Below are positions 1-6,934 of a stretch of 8,919 bases of DNA, one piece after another. Each line of letters starts with the position of its first letter. Position 1 is the first letter of the stretch. A program made the position numbers and the translations under genes. This DNA comes from an uncultured Chloroflexota bacterium (GTDB taxonomy: Bacteria; Chloroflexota; Limnocylindria; Limnocylindrales; Limnocylindraceae): contig CAINNT010000035.1 of the NCBI GenBank assembly GCA_903851225.1, forward strand, positions 1 to 8,919, read 5' to 3'. The notes under the pieces were generated by a model, which had not been told where the DNA came from, did not search any database, and saw only the letters and a program-made list of their open reading frames with translations.

Positions 1-1
1 A

Positions 2-190
2 GAGCAGGCGACCGAACGCGATCTCATCGAGGCATTGGCCCGGTCGGTGCTGATCGCGGATCGACTTCTGGATGAGACCGCCGCATGGATCTGGATCGGT
101 GGCCGCATCCCCGCTGACGACGGCGCTCCGCGCCGCAACCAGGCGCTTTTGCAGGCCATTCCCGATCTCGCCGATCGCCTGGAGGGGTAA
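2..190 (+). CDS. 3' end of an unidentified protein (partial)
   Basis: The frame starting at base 2 is open from the window edge to a TAA at 188-190 and gives the last 62 residues of a protein whose start lies outside. Third codon positions are mostly G or C, as in the clear genes downstream, and the other two plus frames hit stops, so I take it as coding. The piece is predicted mainly helical: an acidic, leucine-rich helix, then an aromatic AAWIWIGG stretch, a short charged loop (DDGAPRR) and a final helix ending DLADRLEG. It has no membrane segment and no motif I recognise, so no function is given. The next gene begins 35 bp later on the same strand, so the two may be co-transcribed. A minus-strand reading cannot be fully excluded. 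Confidence 0.6.
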   Translation, partial: EQATERDLIEALARSVLIADRLLDETAAWIWIGGRIPADDGAPRRNQALLQAIPDLADRLEG

Positions 191-213
191 CCTCCGACCC
201 TTCGCCACAGGTC

Positions 214-219
214 TATGCT
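214..219 (+). promoter_or_regulatory. Possible -10 element of a leaderless promoter (TATGCT)
   Basis: TATGCT fits the TAnnnT -10 pattern and ends 6 nt before the ATG at 226, so transcription would start at or next to the A of the start codon. No Shine-Dalgarno is visible before this ATG, which is what a leaderless mRNA would show. No good -35 hexamer is present at the expected distance (bases 191-196 read cctccg). Leaderless genes with this layout are common in Deinococcus and Actinobacteria; here it is an inference from spacing alone. Confidence 0.35.
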
Positions 220-225
220 TGTCGT

Positions 226-1296
226 ATGGCTGAACTTGATCGCCCAACGCGACCCGTCCCACGGCCGCTCCCGTCGCTGCTTTCGGGCGAGAACGCCGAC
301 GTCTATTTCCTGCGCACGGAGCGCGTGTTGGCAGGGGAGGGGCGGAACCCGGTCGTAACCATGGAGGTCTTCTGCCGCCGCGCCGGCGCCACCCTGTGTG
401 GCATCGATGAGGCGAAGGGGCTGCTCTCACTTGCTCTTGAAGCCGATGCCGCCGCCGGCACCGCGGCTGTATGGGCACTGAAAGATGGCGATCTCATCGA
501 TGCGAAAGAGGTTGTCATGCGTGTTCGCGCTCCGTACCAGTCAATCGCACGCCTCGAAACGGCGTATCTCGGAATGATGGCGCACGGCACCGGTTGGGCG
601 ACGGCGGCACGTGCCATCGTCGACGCCGCGGCACCAACACCGGTGATCGCCTTCGGCGCTCGACACGTGCATCCCAACATTGCCGATCGGCTGGACTATG
701 CCGCGATCGTCGGCGGAGCAGCCAGTGCCTCTACGACGGCTGGAAGCGCTCGCGCCGGGCTACTGCCGGTGGGCACCATGCCGCATGCGCTCGTGCTCAT
801 CTATGGCGACACCGTGGAAGCGGCGCTTGCATTCGATCGCCAAATCGAATCGGCGGTGCCACGAATCGTGCTCGTCGATACCTTCCGCGATGAGTCCGAG
901 GAGTCAACGCGTGTCGCGGCGGCGCTCGGAGGGAAGCTTGGCGGAGTGCGTCTCGATCGGGCCAGTGAGCTCGGGGGCGTGACGCCAGAACTCGTTGCAG
1001 AGGTGCGTGCCGCGCTCGACGCCGCGGGGGCAAGGTCGGCTCAGATCGTGATCTCTGGTGGCCTCTCGTTGGAGCGGATCACCGAGTTCAAGGCGGCAGG
1101 GTCGCGCGTGGACACCTATGCGGTTGGTAGTGCGATCTCAGGCGTTCGGCCGATTGACTTCACCGCCGACATCCATGAGATCAATGGGACGCCAATCGGC
1201 AAGCGTGGGCGACCGTCCGGATTGACCGCATCGCCACGGCTCCGCGAAGTGGATTTGGCCGCCTGGCGCGCCGCCCTAGCCCCTGCAACGCGCTAG
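226..1296 (+). CDS. pncB: Nicotinate phosphoribosyltransferase
   Basis: Cytosolic enzyme of the Preiss-Handler NAD salvage route: joins nicotinate and PRPP, with ATP hydrolysis, to give nicotinate mononucleotide and pyrophosphate. The 356-residue product belongs to the short archaeal/actinobacterial form of the family (about 350-400 residues). Motifs seen in order: the N-terminal D25-V-Y27-FLRT segment, R-x-P-Y at 101-104, GARHVHP (144-150), a Gly/Ala/Ser-rich turn (163-173), VGTMPH (182-187), LVDTF (216-220), VRLDR (241-245), ISGGL (276-280) and VGSAI (300-304). The last two form the phosphate-binding end of the type II PRTase barrel. GARHxHP and VGTMPH are hallmarks of nicotinate rather than nicotinamide enzymes. 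The ATG at 226 has no Shine-Dalgarno but sits 6 nt after a TAnnnT box. The aminopeptidase gene starts 9 bp after the stop. An ADP-ribose pyrophosphatase-like gene on the other strand also concerns NAD metabolism, which may be chance. Confidence 0.92.
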   Translation: MAELDRPTRPVPRPLPSLLSGENADVYFLRTERVLAGEGRNPVVTMEVFCRRAGATLCGIDEAKGLLSLALEADAAAGTAAVWALKDGDLIDAKEVVMRVRAPYQSIARLETAYLGMMAHGTGWATAARAIVDAAAPTPVIAFGARHVHPNIADRLDYAAIVGGAASASTTAGSARAGLLPVGTMPHALVLIYGDTVEAALAFDRQIESAVPRIVLVDTFRDESEESTRVAAALGGKLGGVRLDRASELGGVTPELVAEVRAALDAAGARSAQIVISGGLSLERITEFKAAGSRVDTYAVGSAISGVRPIDFTADIHEINGTPIGKRGRPSGLTASPRLREVDLAAWRAALAPATR

Positions 1297-1299
1297 GAT
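1294..1299 (+). promoter_or_regulatory. TAGGAT before the aminopeptidase start: weak RBS or -10 box
   Basis: The hexamer overlaps the TAG stop of the upstream gene and lies 6 nt before the GTG at 1306. AGGA within it could act as a short Shine-Dalgarno with 7-nt spacing. It also fits TAnnnT at the same distance from the start codon as TATGCT before the previous gene, so an internal leaderless promoter is possible. The sequence alone cannot separate the two readings. Either supports GTG 1306 as the start. Confidence 0.35.
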
Positions 1300-1305
1300 C
1301 TGCCC

Positions 1306-3933
1306 GTGAGCCTGACGATTGAAACCCCAGGAGCGAACGCCCGCGATGTCTTGACGCAGGTCGAGGCCGCCGCCCGAGCTGCCGCCGTTGCCGATGTGCG
1401 GTACGCGCTCCGGCTCGATCTCGCGGCCAACGCCGCCACCTTCCGCGGGCAGATCGTCACACGCTTCGCCCTCGCCGCTGGGCACGTCGGGCCACTCTTC
1501 CTCTGCTTCCGCGGGCGCACCATCCATAGCCTCACATTGAACGGCTCAGCAATCGATGTCCCTGAGTGGAACGGTTACCGACTCACCCTCCCAGCGTCTC
1601 ACCTCAAGGCGGGTGCGGAGAACCACCTCGAGGTGTCCTATGAGAACGCGTACGACACCGGTGGAGACGGGGTCTTCCGCTTCATCGACCCCGAGGATCA
1701 GTCCGAATACGTCTACACCAACTTCGAGCCATATGAGGCGCATCGCATGGCGCCGCTCTTCGATCAGCCCGACATCAAGGCGAAGCTCTCGCTCGCGATC
1801 GCCGCCCCAGCCGAGTGGCGAGTCTTTGGCAACGGCGCTGAGACGTCGGCGAGCTCCGAGGGCTCTGGTCGCACGCTGCATGTTTTCGCCGAGACCCCAC
1901 CGCTCGCGAGCTACCTCTTTAGCTTCGCCGCAGGGCCGTTCCTCGGGCGCCGCTTCGAGGTGGCGATTCCTGGCCGGGCCACACCGGTTCAGGTTGGCCT
2001 CTGGTCGCGTGGCTCGTTGGAGAAGTACCTCTCGTACGACCTCTTCGAGAAGATGACGAGTCAGGCATTCATCTATTACGGCGAACTTTTCGGGCGCGAG
2101 TATCCGTTCGAAAAACTGGATCACGTCTATTGCCCAGAGTTCAACGTCGGTGCCATGGAGAACGTGGGGCTCATTACCTATACCGAGCGCTATATCTTCC
2201 TGAGCACGCCAACGCCAAGCGACCTCACCGATCTCGCCGAGGTGGTCTTCCACGAGATTGCCCATATGTGGTTCGGCAACCTTGTCACGATGCGCTGGTG
2301 GGACGACCTTTGGCTGAATGAATCGTTCGCCACCTACGCCGCTGCCCTCTGCCTCACCGAAGGGTCGGAGCACACCACCGCCTGGCAGGAGTTCAACGTG
2401 CAATTGAAGCGCTGGTCACTGGTCGAGGATGATTCGCCGACGACGCACCCGATCGCTGGCACCGTGGCGGACACCGATCAGACCTTCTTGAACTTCGACG
2501 GGATCACCTACGGGAAGGGCGGCGCAGTGCTGAAGCAGCTCGGCGCCCGGCTCGGACGTGCCGGCTTCTCCGCAGGGCTCCGCCTCCACTTCCAGCGACA
2601 CGCGTTCGGCAATGCCACGCTTGCCGAGTTCCTCGCCTCGCTTGAAGAGGGGAGTGGCGTCTCGCTCGCCGACTGGTCGGCGCAGTGGCTGCGCACGAGT
2701 GGACCGAACCGACTGAGTGCCGTGGTCACCCCAGGCGCTACCGGCACCATCGGCAACCTCACCATCACGCAAGAGGTTGTCTCGGGCGACAACGTGCTGC
2801 GGGAGCACCTCCTGCGCATCGCGCTCCTCTACCCAGGTGAGGGGCAGACGGTATCGATTGAACCCCACGAGGTGTTGGTGACGGGGGCACGCACCGACGT
2901 GCAGAGCGCCGCAGGTCGGCCTCTTCCACTGGCGGTGATTCCGAACTACGACGACCTAGCAGTCGGCAAGCTTGGCCTCGACGAGGGAACGCTGCGTTTC
3001 GCCGAAACCAGACTTGAGGCGATCCCGGACGGGCTCCTCCGACAGCTCACCTGGATGGCAATCTACGAACTCGTGCGCGACGGTCGCTACCCAGCGGCAC
3101 GCTATGCGCAGTTGCTGATCGATCGCCTCCCGCACGAGAGTGACTCGTCGATCGTACAGGGCGTTGTGGAGTCGACGCTTGGCGGCATCCTGCTCCGCTA
3201 CCTCCCAGATGGGGAGCGTGAGCGTTGGGGGAGCCTGATTGTCGACGCCGCACGAGCCCGACTCGCCCGTGGCGGCAGCGAGGGGATGCGCATTGTTTGG
3301 TCGCGCATCATGGTCATGGCATCAGTCACGCCGCGCGATGTCGAAGAGACCTGGCAGGTAGCCGTTGGTGAAACGCCGCTCGAGGGCGTCGACATCGATC
3401 AGGACCATCGCTGGATGCTGCTGGTGCGCGCGGCCTCGTTTGGGGCACCGAACAGTGCGGAGCGACTCGCAGCAGAGGCGCAGCGTGACCCGAGCGATCG
3501 CGGCGCTCGTGCACTCCTCGCCGCCGAAGCAGCAGCGCCAAACGTTGCAGCAAAGCGGGCAGCCTGGGAGCGAATCCTGCGCTCTGATGGGTACGGAAGC
3601 GTACGGAAGACACTCGCCGCCGCCAGTGGATTCGCCTGGCCGTGGCAGCACGAGCTGCTCGCACCGTATGTCGCCCAGATCCCAACGGCACTCCTCGCCC
3701 TCGGGTCGGCAGACGCAACCTTCGCGCGAGATCTGGTCACGCGCAGTGCCTCTCTCGGCCTTTGGGGATCACCGGAAACCATGCTCGCTGCCGTCGACGA
3801 ACTGCTCAAGAACATTGCTGACCCGGTACATGGCATTCCGCCAGTCGACGCAGCGCGCCTGCGGCGATTCGCCCTTCTCGAGCGAGACGGCTTGATCCGC
3901 GTGTTGCGTCAGCAAGGTCGCAGCGAGCGGTGA
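1306..3933 (+). CDS. pepN: Aminopeptidase N (M1 family zinc metallopeptidase)
   Basis: Releases N-terminal amino acids from peptides, feeding intracellular peptide turnover. The 875-residue product is full length for the actinobacterial-type PepN. Layout: N-terminal beta-sandwich (about 30-215); catalytic thermolysin-like domain (about 216-465) with the substrate-anchoring GAMEN exopeptidase motif (282-286), zinc ligands H316 and H320 in HEIAH with catalytic E317, third ligand E339 in WLNES, and Y402 in GITYGKGG as the probable transition-state tyrosine; then a beta linker and a helical ERAP1-like C-terminal domain (about 550-860). All key residues are present. In many relatives the tyrosine motif reads YxKGA; here it is YGKGG, a mild difference. 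There is no signal peptide, so it is cytosolic. The start is GTG, 9 bp after the upstream stop. The TGA stop overlaps the GTG start of the next gene by 4 bp, suggesting translational coupling. It is evidently one intact frame. Confidence 0.95.
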   Translation: MSLTIETPGANARDVLTQVEAAARAAAVADVRYALRLDLAANAATFRGQIVTRFALAAGHVGPLFLCFRGRTIHSLTLNGSAIDVPEWNGYRLTLPASHLKAGAENHLEVSYENAYDTGGDGVFRFIDPEDQSEYVYTNFEPYEAHRMAPLFDQPDIKAKLSLAIAAPAEWRVFGNGAETSASSEGSGRTLHVFAETPPLASYLFSFAAGPFLGRRFEVAIPGRATPVQVGLWSRGSLEKYLSYDLFEKMTSQAFIYYGELFGREYPFEKLDHVYCPEFNVGAMENVGLITYTERYIFLSTPTPSDLTDLAEVVFHEIAHMWFGNLVTMRWWDDLWLNESFATYAAALCLTEGSEHTTAWQEFNVQLKRWSLVEDDSPTTHPIAGTVADTDQTFLNFDGITYGKGGAVLKQLGARLGRAGFSAGLRLHFQRHAFGNATLAEFLASLEEGSGVSLADWSAQWLRTSGPNRLSAVVTPGATGTIGNLTITQEVVSGDNVLREHLLRIALLYPGEGQTVSIEPHEVLVTGARTDVQSAAGRPLPLAVIPNYDDLAVGKLGLDEGTLRFAETRLEAIPDGLLRQLTWMAIYELVRDGRYPAARYAQLLIDRLPHESDSSIVQGVVESTLGGILLRYLPDGERERWGSLIVDAARARLARGGSEGMRIVWSRIMVMASVTPRDVEETWQVAVGETPLEGVDIDQDHRWMLLVRAASFGAPNSAERLAAEAQRDPSDRGARALLAAEAAAPNVAAKRAAWERILRSDGYGSVRKTLAAASGFAWPWQHELLAPYVAQIPTALLALGSADATFARDLVTRSASLGLWGSPETMLAAVDELLKNIADPVHGIPPVDAARLRRFALLERDGLIRVLRQQGRSER

Positions 3934-4607
3934 TCTCGTATCTCTCTGCCGCCTCGAAGGCGGCAACGGCGCGACGCGCCCTCCTCCTTCTGGCCATCCT
4001 GGCGTTGGTCAGCGCCGGCACGGTGATGGGCTACTTCTCCGTGCTCGATCTGGTCGCAATCGATCGGGCGACGGAAGAGGATGCGACGCGGGCGTTCGCC
4101 ACTGTGCGCACCGCAAACATGCTCCTGCTCGTCGCAATCCCATTCGTCTGGTTCTTTCTGCTTCGGTGGCTGCTCGCGAGCCTGCGGAATGCCCACGGGC
4201 TGAACGCTTCGCACCCTGCAGTGCCGCTCGCTGGAATCAATCGCGCCATCTTCCTCGCTGCGTTCCCAGGACCGTTGATCGGTGAACCTGGCCGTCTACT
4301 GGCCAGGCACACAACGAGTCTTGCTGAAGCTCATGGTGGAACCGGTGCATCGCAACTGAGCCCGAACAATGGTTCGGCACGATGGGCCGGACGCCTCTCT
4401 TTGGCGGTTGCGCCGCTGTGGCTTGGAGGGTTGATCAGCTCGCACACCGATCGCACGGCGGTGATCTGGGTCGCTGGCGGCTGGGTGGCGCTGAGCGCCG
4501 CCGCGGTGCTTTTGCGGCAGGCGATCGCCAAGGTTCAGCTCAGCGAAGAGTTGCAGAGTGCACTCCTCAGGGCCGAAGAGCGCTCGCGCGCCCGCCTCGC
4601 GCGGTAG
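3930..4607 (+). CDS. Polytopic membrane protein of unknown function
   Basis: A 225-residue protein with four to five predicted membrane helices (about 17-36, 63-83, a weaker one at 98-118, 154-171 and 176-196). It ends in a charged amphipathic helix rich in Glu, Arg and Ala (about 203-225) that probably lies in the cytoplasm. An FVWFFLLRWLLASLRN segment (72-87) puts an aromatic helix end next to a basic W/R/N turn. This loosely resembles proteins of the DUF4328 type, but I cannot confirm that. The GTG start overlaps the TGA stop of the aminopeptidase gene as GTGA, favouring coupled translation; only a weak AAGG lies upstream, at about 12 nt. No catalytic motif or transporter signature is visible. 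It shares a general layout with the membrane protein that follows, so the two may act together or be diverged paralogues. Confidence 0.75.
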   Translation: MISYLSAASKAATARRALLLLAILALVSAGTVMGYFSVLDLVAIDRATEEDATRAFATVRTANMLLLVAIPFVWFFLLRWLLASLRNAHGLNASHPAVPLAGINRAIFLAAFPGPLIGEPGRLLARHTTSLAEAHGGTGASQLSPNNGSARWAGRLSLAVAPLWLGGLISSHTDRTAVIWVAGGWVALSAAAVLLRQAIAKVQLSEELQSALLRAEERSRARLAR

Positions 4608-4616
4608 TTGCCCGCC

Positions 4617-5363
4617 ATGTGGACACGGCGCTTCCGCCCCAAGAACGAGACCATCTTCACCGGCGCGATTGTCGCCAGCGCCCTGGTCCTTGCGCTGCGT
4701 GGCTGGCTTCTCTTCAGGAGCGGTGACAACATCCTTGCGTACGCCGCAGATCCGGGAGCGGCCGCATCGGGAATTCTCGGAGAGCAGCTTGCGCTGGCTG
4801 TCCTTCGGCTCCTCGCGGTGATCCTCGATGTCGCAGCGGGCCTTGCCATACTGGGCTGGCTCGGACGACTGCACCGCGAAGGTCTCCTCAGCGACCGAGA
4901 GCGCCGAATCGCCATCGTCATAGGGGCGCTCCCCTGGACACCCCTCTTGCTCGCGCAATCGGTTGCGAATCCTCCCGTCTCTGTCTTGGTGTTCTTGGGG
5001 CATGCTGTGTGGGTGGCGATCGCAGCCATGATCCTGCGCCGTGCCCGCGCCGCCAAGCTCATCGATTCAGGTCCCTATGCGCACGGCGGTCTCGTGGCCA
5101 CGGTATTGCTTGCCTCGTGGGCACTAGGTGGCGCCGCCGCTCCATGGGTATACGCTCAGCCGGTGCCTGCAATTCAAGAGGCGTTGGACGCAAGCGTGCA
5201 GGCGCAGCTACTGGACGTGGTGCGAGAGCAGCGTGTTCGCGGCGTGATCATGATTCTCGGTGGTGCCTTCACCATGGCTGCAGTGCTGCCGCTCATGGCA
5301 GCGGTTCGCACGGCAACCGGGGAACTCGACGAGCGCCTTCAGCGGCTGCGCGAGGAGGGTTAG
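4617..5363 (+). CDS. Polytopic membrane protein of unknown function
   Basis: About 248 residues with roughly six predicted membrane helices (about 14-33, 61-82, 98-115, 119-140, 157-179 and 208-230, counted from the ATG). A charged cytoplasmic tail, ELDERLQRLREE, follows. A short GWLGRLHREG turn follows the second helix, in the same place as the RWLLASLRN turn of the preceding protein. Start choice: ATG at 4617 lies 9 bp after the preceding stop; a TTG at 4608 abutting that stop would add three residues. Neither has a good Shine-Dalgarno, and I prefer ATG. I recognise no family with confidence; a diverged DUF4328-like protein is possible. Its TAG stop interlocks with the TAA stop of the convergent aminotransferase gene. 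It is the last plus-strand gene of the probable operon. Confidence 0.72.
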   Translation: MWTRRFRPKNETIFTGAIVASALVLALRGWLLFRSGDNILAYAADPGAAASGILGEQLALAVLRLLAVILDVAAGLAILGWLGRLHREGLLSDRERRIAIVIGALPWTPLLLAQSVANPPVSVLVFLGHAVWVAIAAMILRRARAAKLIDSGPYAHGGLVATVLLASWALGGAAAPWVYAQPVPAIQEALDASVQAQLLDVVREQRVRGVIMILGGAFTMAAVLPLMAAVRTATGELDERLQRLREEG

Positions 5364-6808
5364 CGCGTCAGCTCGGCGGCCAACTCCTCAAAGACTCCCA
5401 GGTAGTGGTCGGCGTCGGTGGGAGTCATCGTGATAGAGAGCGTCCACTCCTCATCGCGGCCCGGCGTGCTGAAGATTCCGCGGTTCATGTTCCAGAGCCA
5501 GACAAGGTCAATCAGCTCCTTCTGTTGGGCAGTCTTGTACGAGTCGTAGTCAATCACCTTTGACTGGGCGAAGGTGATGACACCTTTTGACTCGATTCCC
5601 ACTCCATAGGCGGCGAGCTTGTAGCGATCGATGATCCCCTGCGCTCCGTCAAGGAGTTGAGCATTGAGCCGTCCGAGGTGGGCATAGGCTTCTGGCGTCA
5701 TGACGCGCTCGAGATTTACCCGCGCCGCGGCCATGGCGAGTGGGTTGCCGTTGAACGTGCCCACCATGTAGACCTCGCCCGAATCCACCACCGCCCACAT
5801 CTCCTCGCTGCCTCCGATCGCACCGGTCGGAATCCCCGCGCCAAGCGCCTTGGCCAGGCAGACGAGATCGGGCTTGATGCCGAAGAGCTCGGTGGCGCCG
5901 CCCGCAGCGACCGTGAGTCCCGTCTTCACCTCGTCAACGATCCACACAACGCCAAACTTCTTCGTGATGCGTCGCACCTCGGCGAGGTAGCCGGGCTCAG
6001 GCAAGATCACGCCGCAATTCATCATCGCGGCCTCCATGATCAAGCAGGCGGGTAGGCGGCCTTCGCTCTGAAGCTCGGCGAGACGTCGCTCAAGTACTCC
6101 CGCATCGTTAAATGGAACTGCGACCGTCATCTGGGTGACAGCATCCGGGATCCCCTTGCCGTAGGCGATCGATGGATAGTGCTCACGATCCGTCCCCTCG
6201 TAGACCGAGAGACCGATGTCGACCATCACGTAGTCATGGTGTCCGTGGTAACTACCGAAAATCTTCATCACCCCATCGCGGCCGGTAACGGCGCGGGCAA
6301 TGCGGATCGCATCCATCGTGGCCTCGGAGCCTGAGTTCACAAAACGCCATCGGGGGAGACCCCAGCGCGCCGCGAGGTGCTCAGACACGATATAGGTGTC
6401 TTCGGTCGGCGCGGCAAAGTGTGACCCGAGGCGAATGCGTCGATCAACCGCCTCAGTGATAAGCGGATGGGCATGACCTTGCACCATGCTGCCAATGCCG
6501 TTGTGCACATCGAGGTACTGGTGCCCGTCTACATCCCAGACGTACTGCCCTTGCCCACGGTCAAGATAAATCGGCCAAGGCGCGCGCTTCTGATAGCTCG
6601 ACGAGACGCCACCAACCAGAGAGCGCTTGGCACGCTCGTAGGCGGACGCTGAGGCCTGGGTGCGAGCGTCGAGGCGCTCGGACTCGCGGGCGGTGAGATC
6701 GCGAATGCGGGCTGGGTCAATCTGAACGGTCGGTCCGACGGGTGGTTCCGCCCGATGGGGAGCCGGCGTTGAGGTCGGTGCGAGGTGTCGCAGTGGTTCG
6801 ATTGCCAT
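5360..6808 (-). CDS. Class III PLP aminotransferase, glutamate-1-semialdehyde aminomutase-like
   Basis: PLP enzyme of the fold-type I, class III aminotransferase group, 482 residues from the preferred start. Motifs: NSGSEA (158-163, cofactor phosphate binding), GSYHGHHD (185-192), VDEVKTG with D292 contacting the pyridine nitrogen, CLAKALGAGIPTGAIGG with K320 as the Schiff-base lysine, and GTFNGNPLAMAA (350-361). The K320 region and GTxxGNPxAMAA closely follow HemL. However, the protein is about 50 residues longer, and its proline-rich N-terminus (about residues 6-28) has no counterpart there. No other tetrapyrrole gene is near, so I would not call it hemL; an amino-acid or amine transaminase, or a racemase of this group, is equally possible. 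Start: AGAAGGA lies 9 nt before the ATG at 6808 and only 3 nt before the in-frame ATG at 6814, which favours 6808. It has its own promoter-like sequence upstream. Confidence 0.88.
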   Translation of the reverse strand: MAIEPLRHLAPTSTPAPHRAEPPVGPTVQIDPARIRDLTARESERLDARTQASASAYERAKRSLVGGVSSSYQKRAPWPIYLDRGQGQYVWDVDGHQYLDVHNGIGSMVQGHAHPLITEAVDRRIRLGSHFAAPTEDTYIVSEHLAARWGLPRWRFVNSGSEATMDAIRIARAVTGRDGVMKIFGSYHGHHDYVMVDIGLSVYEGTDREHYPSIAYGKGIPDAVTQMTVAVPFNDAGVLERRLAELQSEGRLPACLIMEAAMMNCGVILPEPGYLAEVRRITKKFGVVWIVDEVKTGLTVAAGGATELFGIKPDLVCLAKALGAGIPTGAIGGSEEMWAVVDSGEVYMVGTFNGNPLAMAAARVNLERVMTPEAYAHLGRLNAQLLDGAQGIIDRYKLAAYGVGIESKGVITFAQSKVIDYDSYKTAQQKELIDLVWLWNMNRGIFSTPGRDEEWTLSITMTPTDADHYLGVFEELAAELTR

Positions 6809-6817
6809 GTCCATACA

Positions 6818-6824
6818 TCCTTCT
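6818..6824 (-). promoter_or_regulatory. Shine-Dalgarno deciding the aminotransferase start (AGAAGGA)
   Basis: Read on the minus strand, AGAAGGA stands 9 nt before the ATG at 6808 and 3 nt before the in-frame ATG at 6814. The longer distance is close to the usual optimum for AAGGA, so 6808 is the better start. A third ATG at 6818 is out of frame and overlaps the motif. A 7-bp dyad abuts it upstream and could influence its access. Confidence 0.55.
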
Positions 6825-6839
6825 CTGCGGATTCCGCAG
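6825..6839 (-). promoter_or_regulatory. 15-nt dyad in the aminotransferase leader
   Basis: CTGCGGATTCCGCAG is a perfect inverted repeat with 7-bp arms around one base. In RNA it would fold as a 6-bp GC-rich stem with a 3-nt loop, directly 5' of the Shine-Dalgarno. It is followed upstream by smaller palindromes, GCGGACCGC (6841-6849) and GTGCGCAC (6851-6858). It could be a protein-binding site near the transcription start or a leader hairpin. There is no T-run, so it is not a typical terminator. Confidence 0.4.
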
Positions 6840-6859
6840 TGCGGACCGCTGTGCGCACG

Positions 6860-6868
6860 ATTCTAGCA
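6860..6868 (-). promoter_or_regulatory. Extended -10 promoter element for the aminotransferase gene
   Basis: On the minus strand this reads TGCTAGAAT, matching the extended -10 form TGnTAnnnT. Start of transcription would fall near 6853, giving a leader of about 45 nt. No clear -35 hexamer is present; the upstream spacer is a C-rich run (6875-6886). An extended -10 often works without a -35. A similar TGATAGACT lies at a comparable distance before the ABC ATPase gene. Confidence 0.45.
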
Positions 6869-6915
6869 CCAAAGAGGGGGAGGGGGTACGAATATCGCAA
6901 CCACGGAGGGATTCA

Positions 6916-6930
6916 CGCACGATTCGTGCG
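6916..6930. repeat. Perfect 15-nt palindrome with half-site copy at the promoter
   Basis: CGCACGATTCGTGCG has 7-bp arms around one central base and begins 5 nt after the NUDIX stop on the minus strand. Its first ten bases, CGCACGATTC, recur at 6854-6863, overlapping the -10 element of the aminotransferase promoter. It could be an operator with a weaker second site at the promoter, or the stem of a terminator for the NUDIX transcript. The minus strand has no T-run after it, which weakens the terminator reading. Confidence 0.4.
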
Positions 6931-6934
6931 GGGC

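Noticed and set aside
181..195. GGAGG/CCTCC hairpin over the first stop codon
   Set aside because: A 5-bp stem with a 5-nt loop and no T-run is too weak to call a terminator, and it overlaps coding sequence.
471..893. A plus-strand frame of 140 codons rich in Arg, Cys and His inside the phosphoribosyltransferase gene
   Set aside because: Its composition is that of an out-of-frame reading of GC-rich DNA, and the overlapping gene has every family motif.
1546..2403. A 285-codon minus-strand open frame opposite the aminopeptidase
   Set aside because: It lies fully inside the catalytic half of a clear M1 peptidase gene and is rich in Arg, Glu and Gly with no domain, as expected from the complement of GC-rich codons.
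5360..6808. Calling the aminotransferase hemL
   Set aside because: Similarity around the lysine is strong, but the length, N-terminus and neighbours do not support a heme-pathway role.
6875..6886. GGGGGAGGGGG on the plus strand as a G-quadruplex
   Set aside because: Only two long G runs are present and no others are close enough for a standard four-run quadruplex. It is noted only as the C-rich spacer upstream of the minus-strand -10 element.
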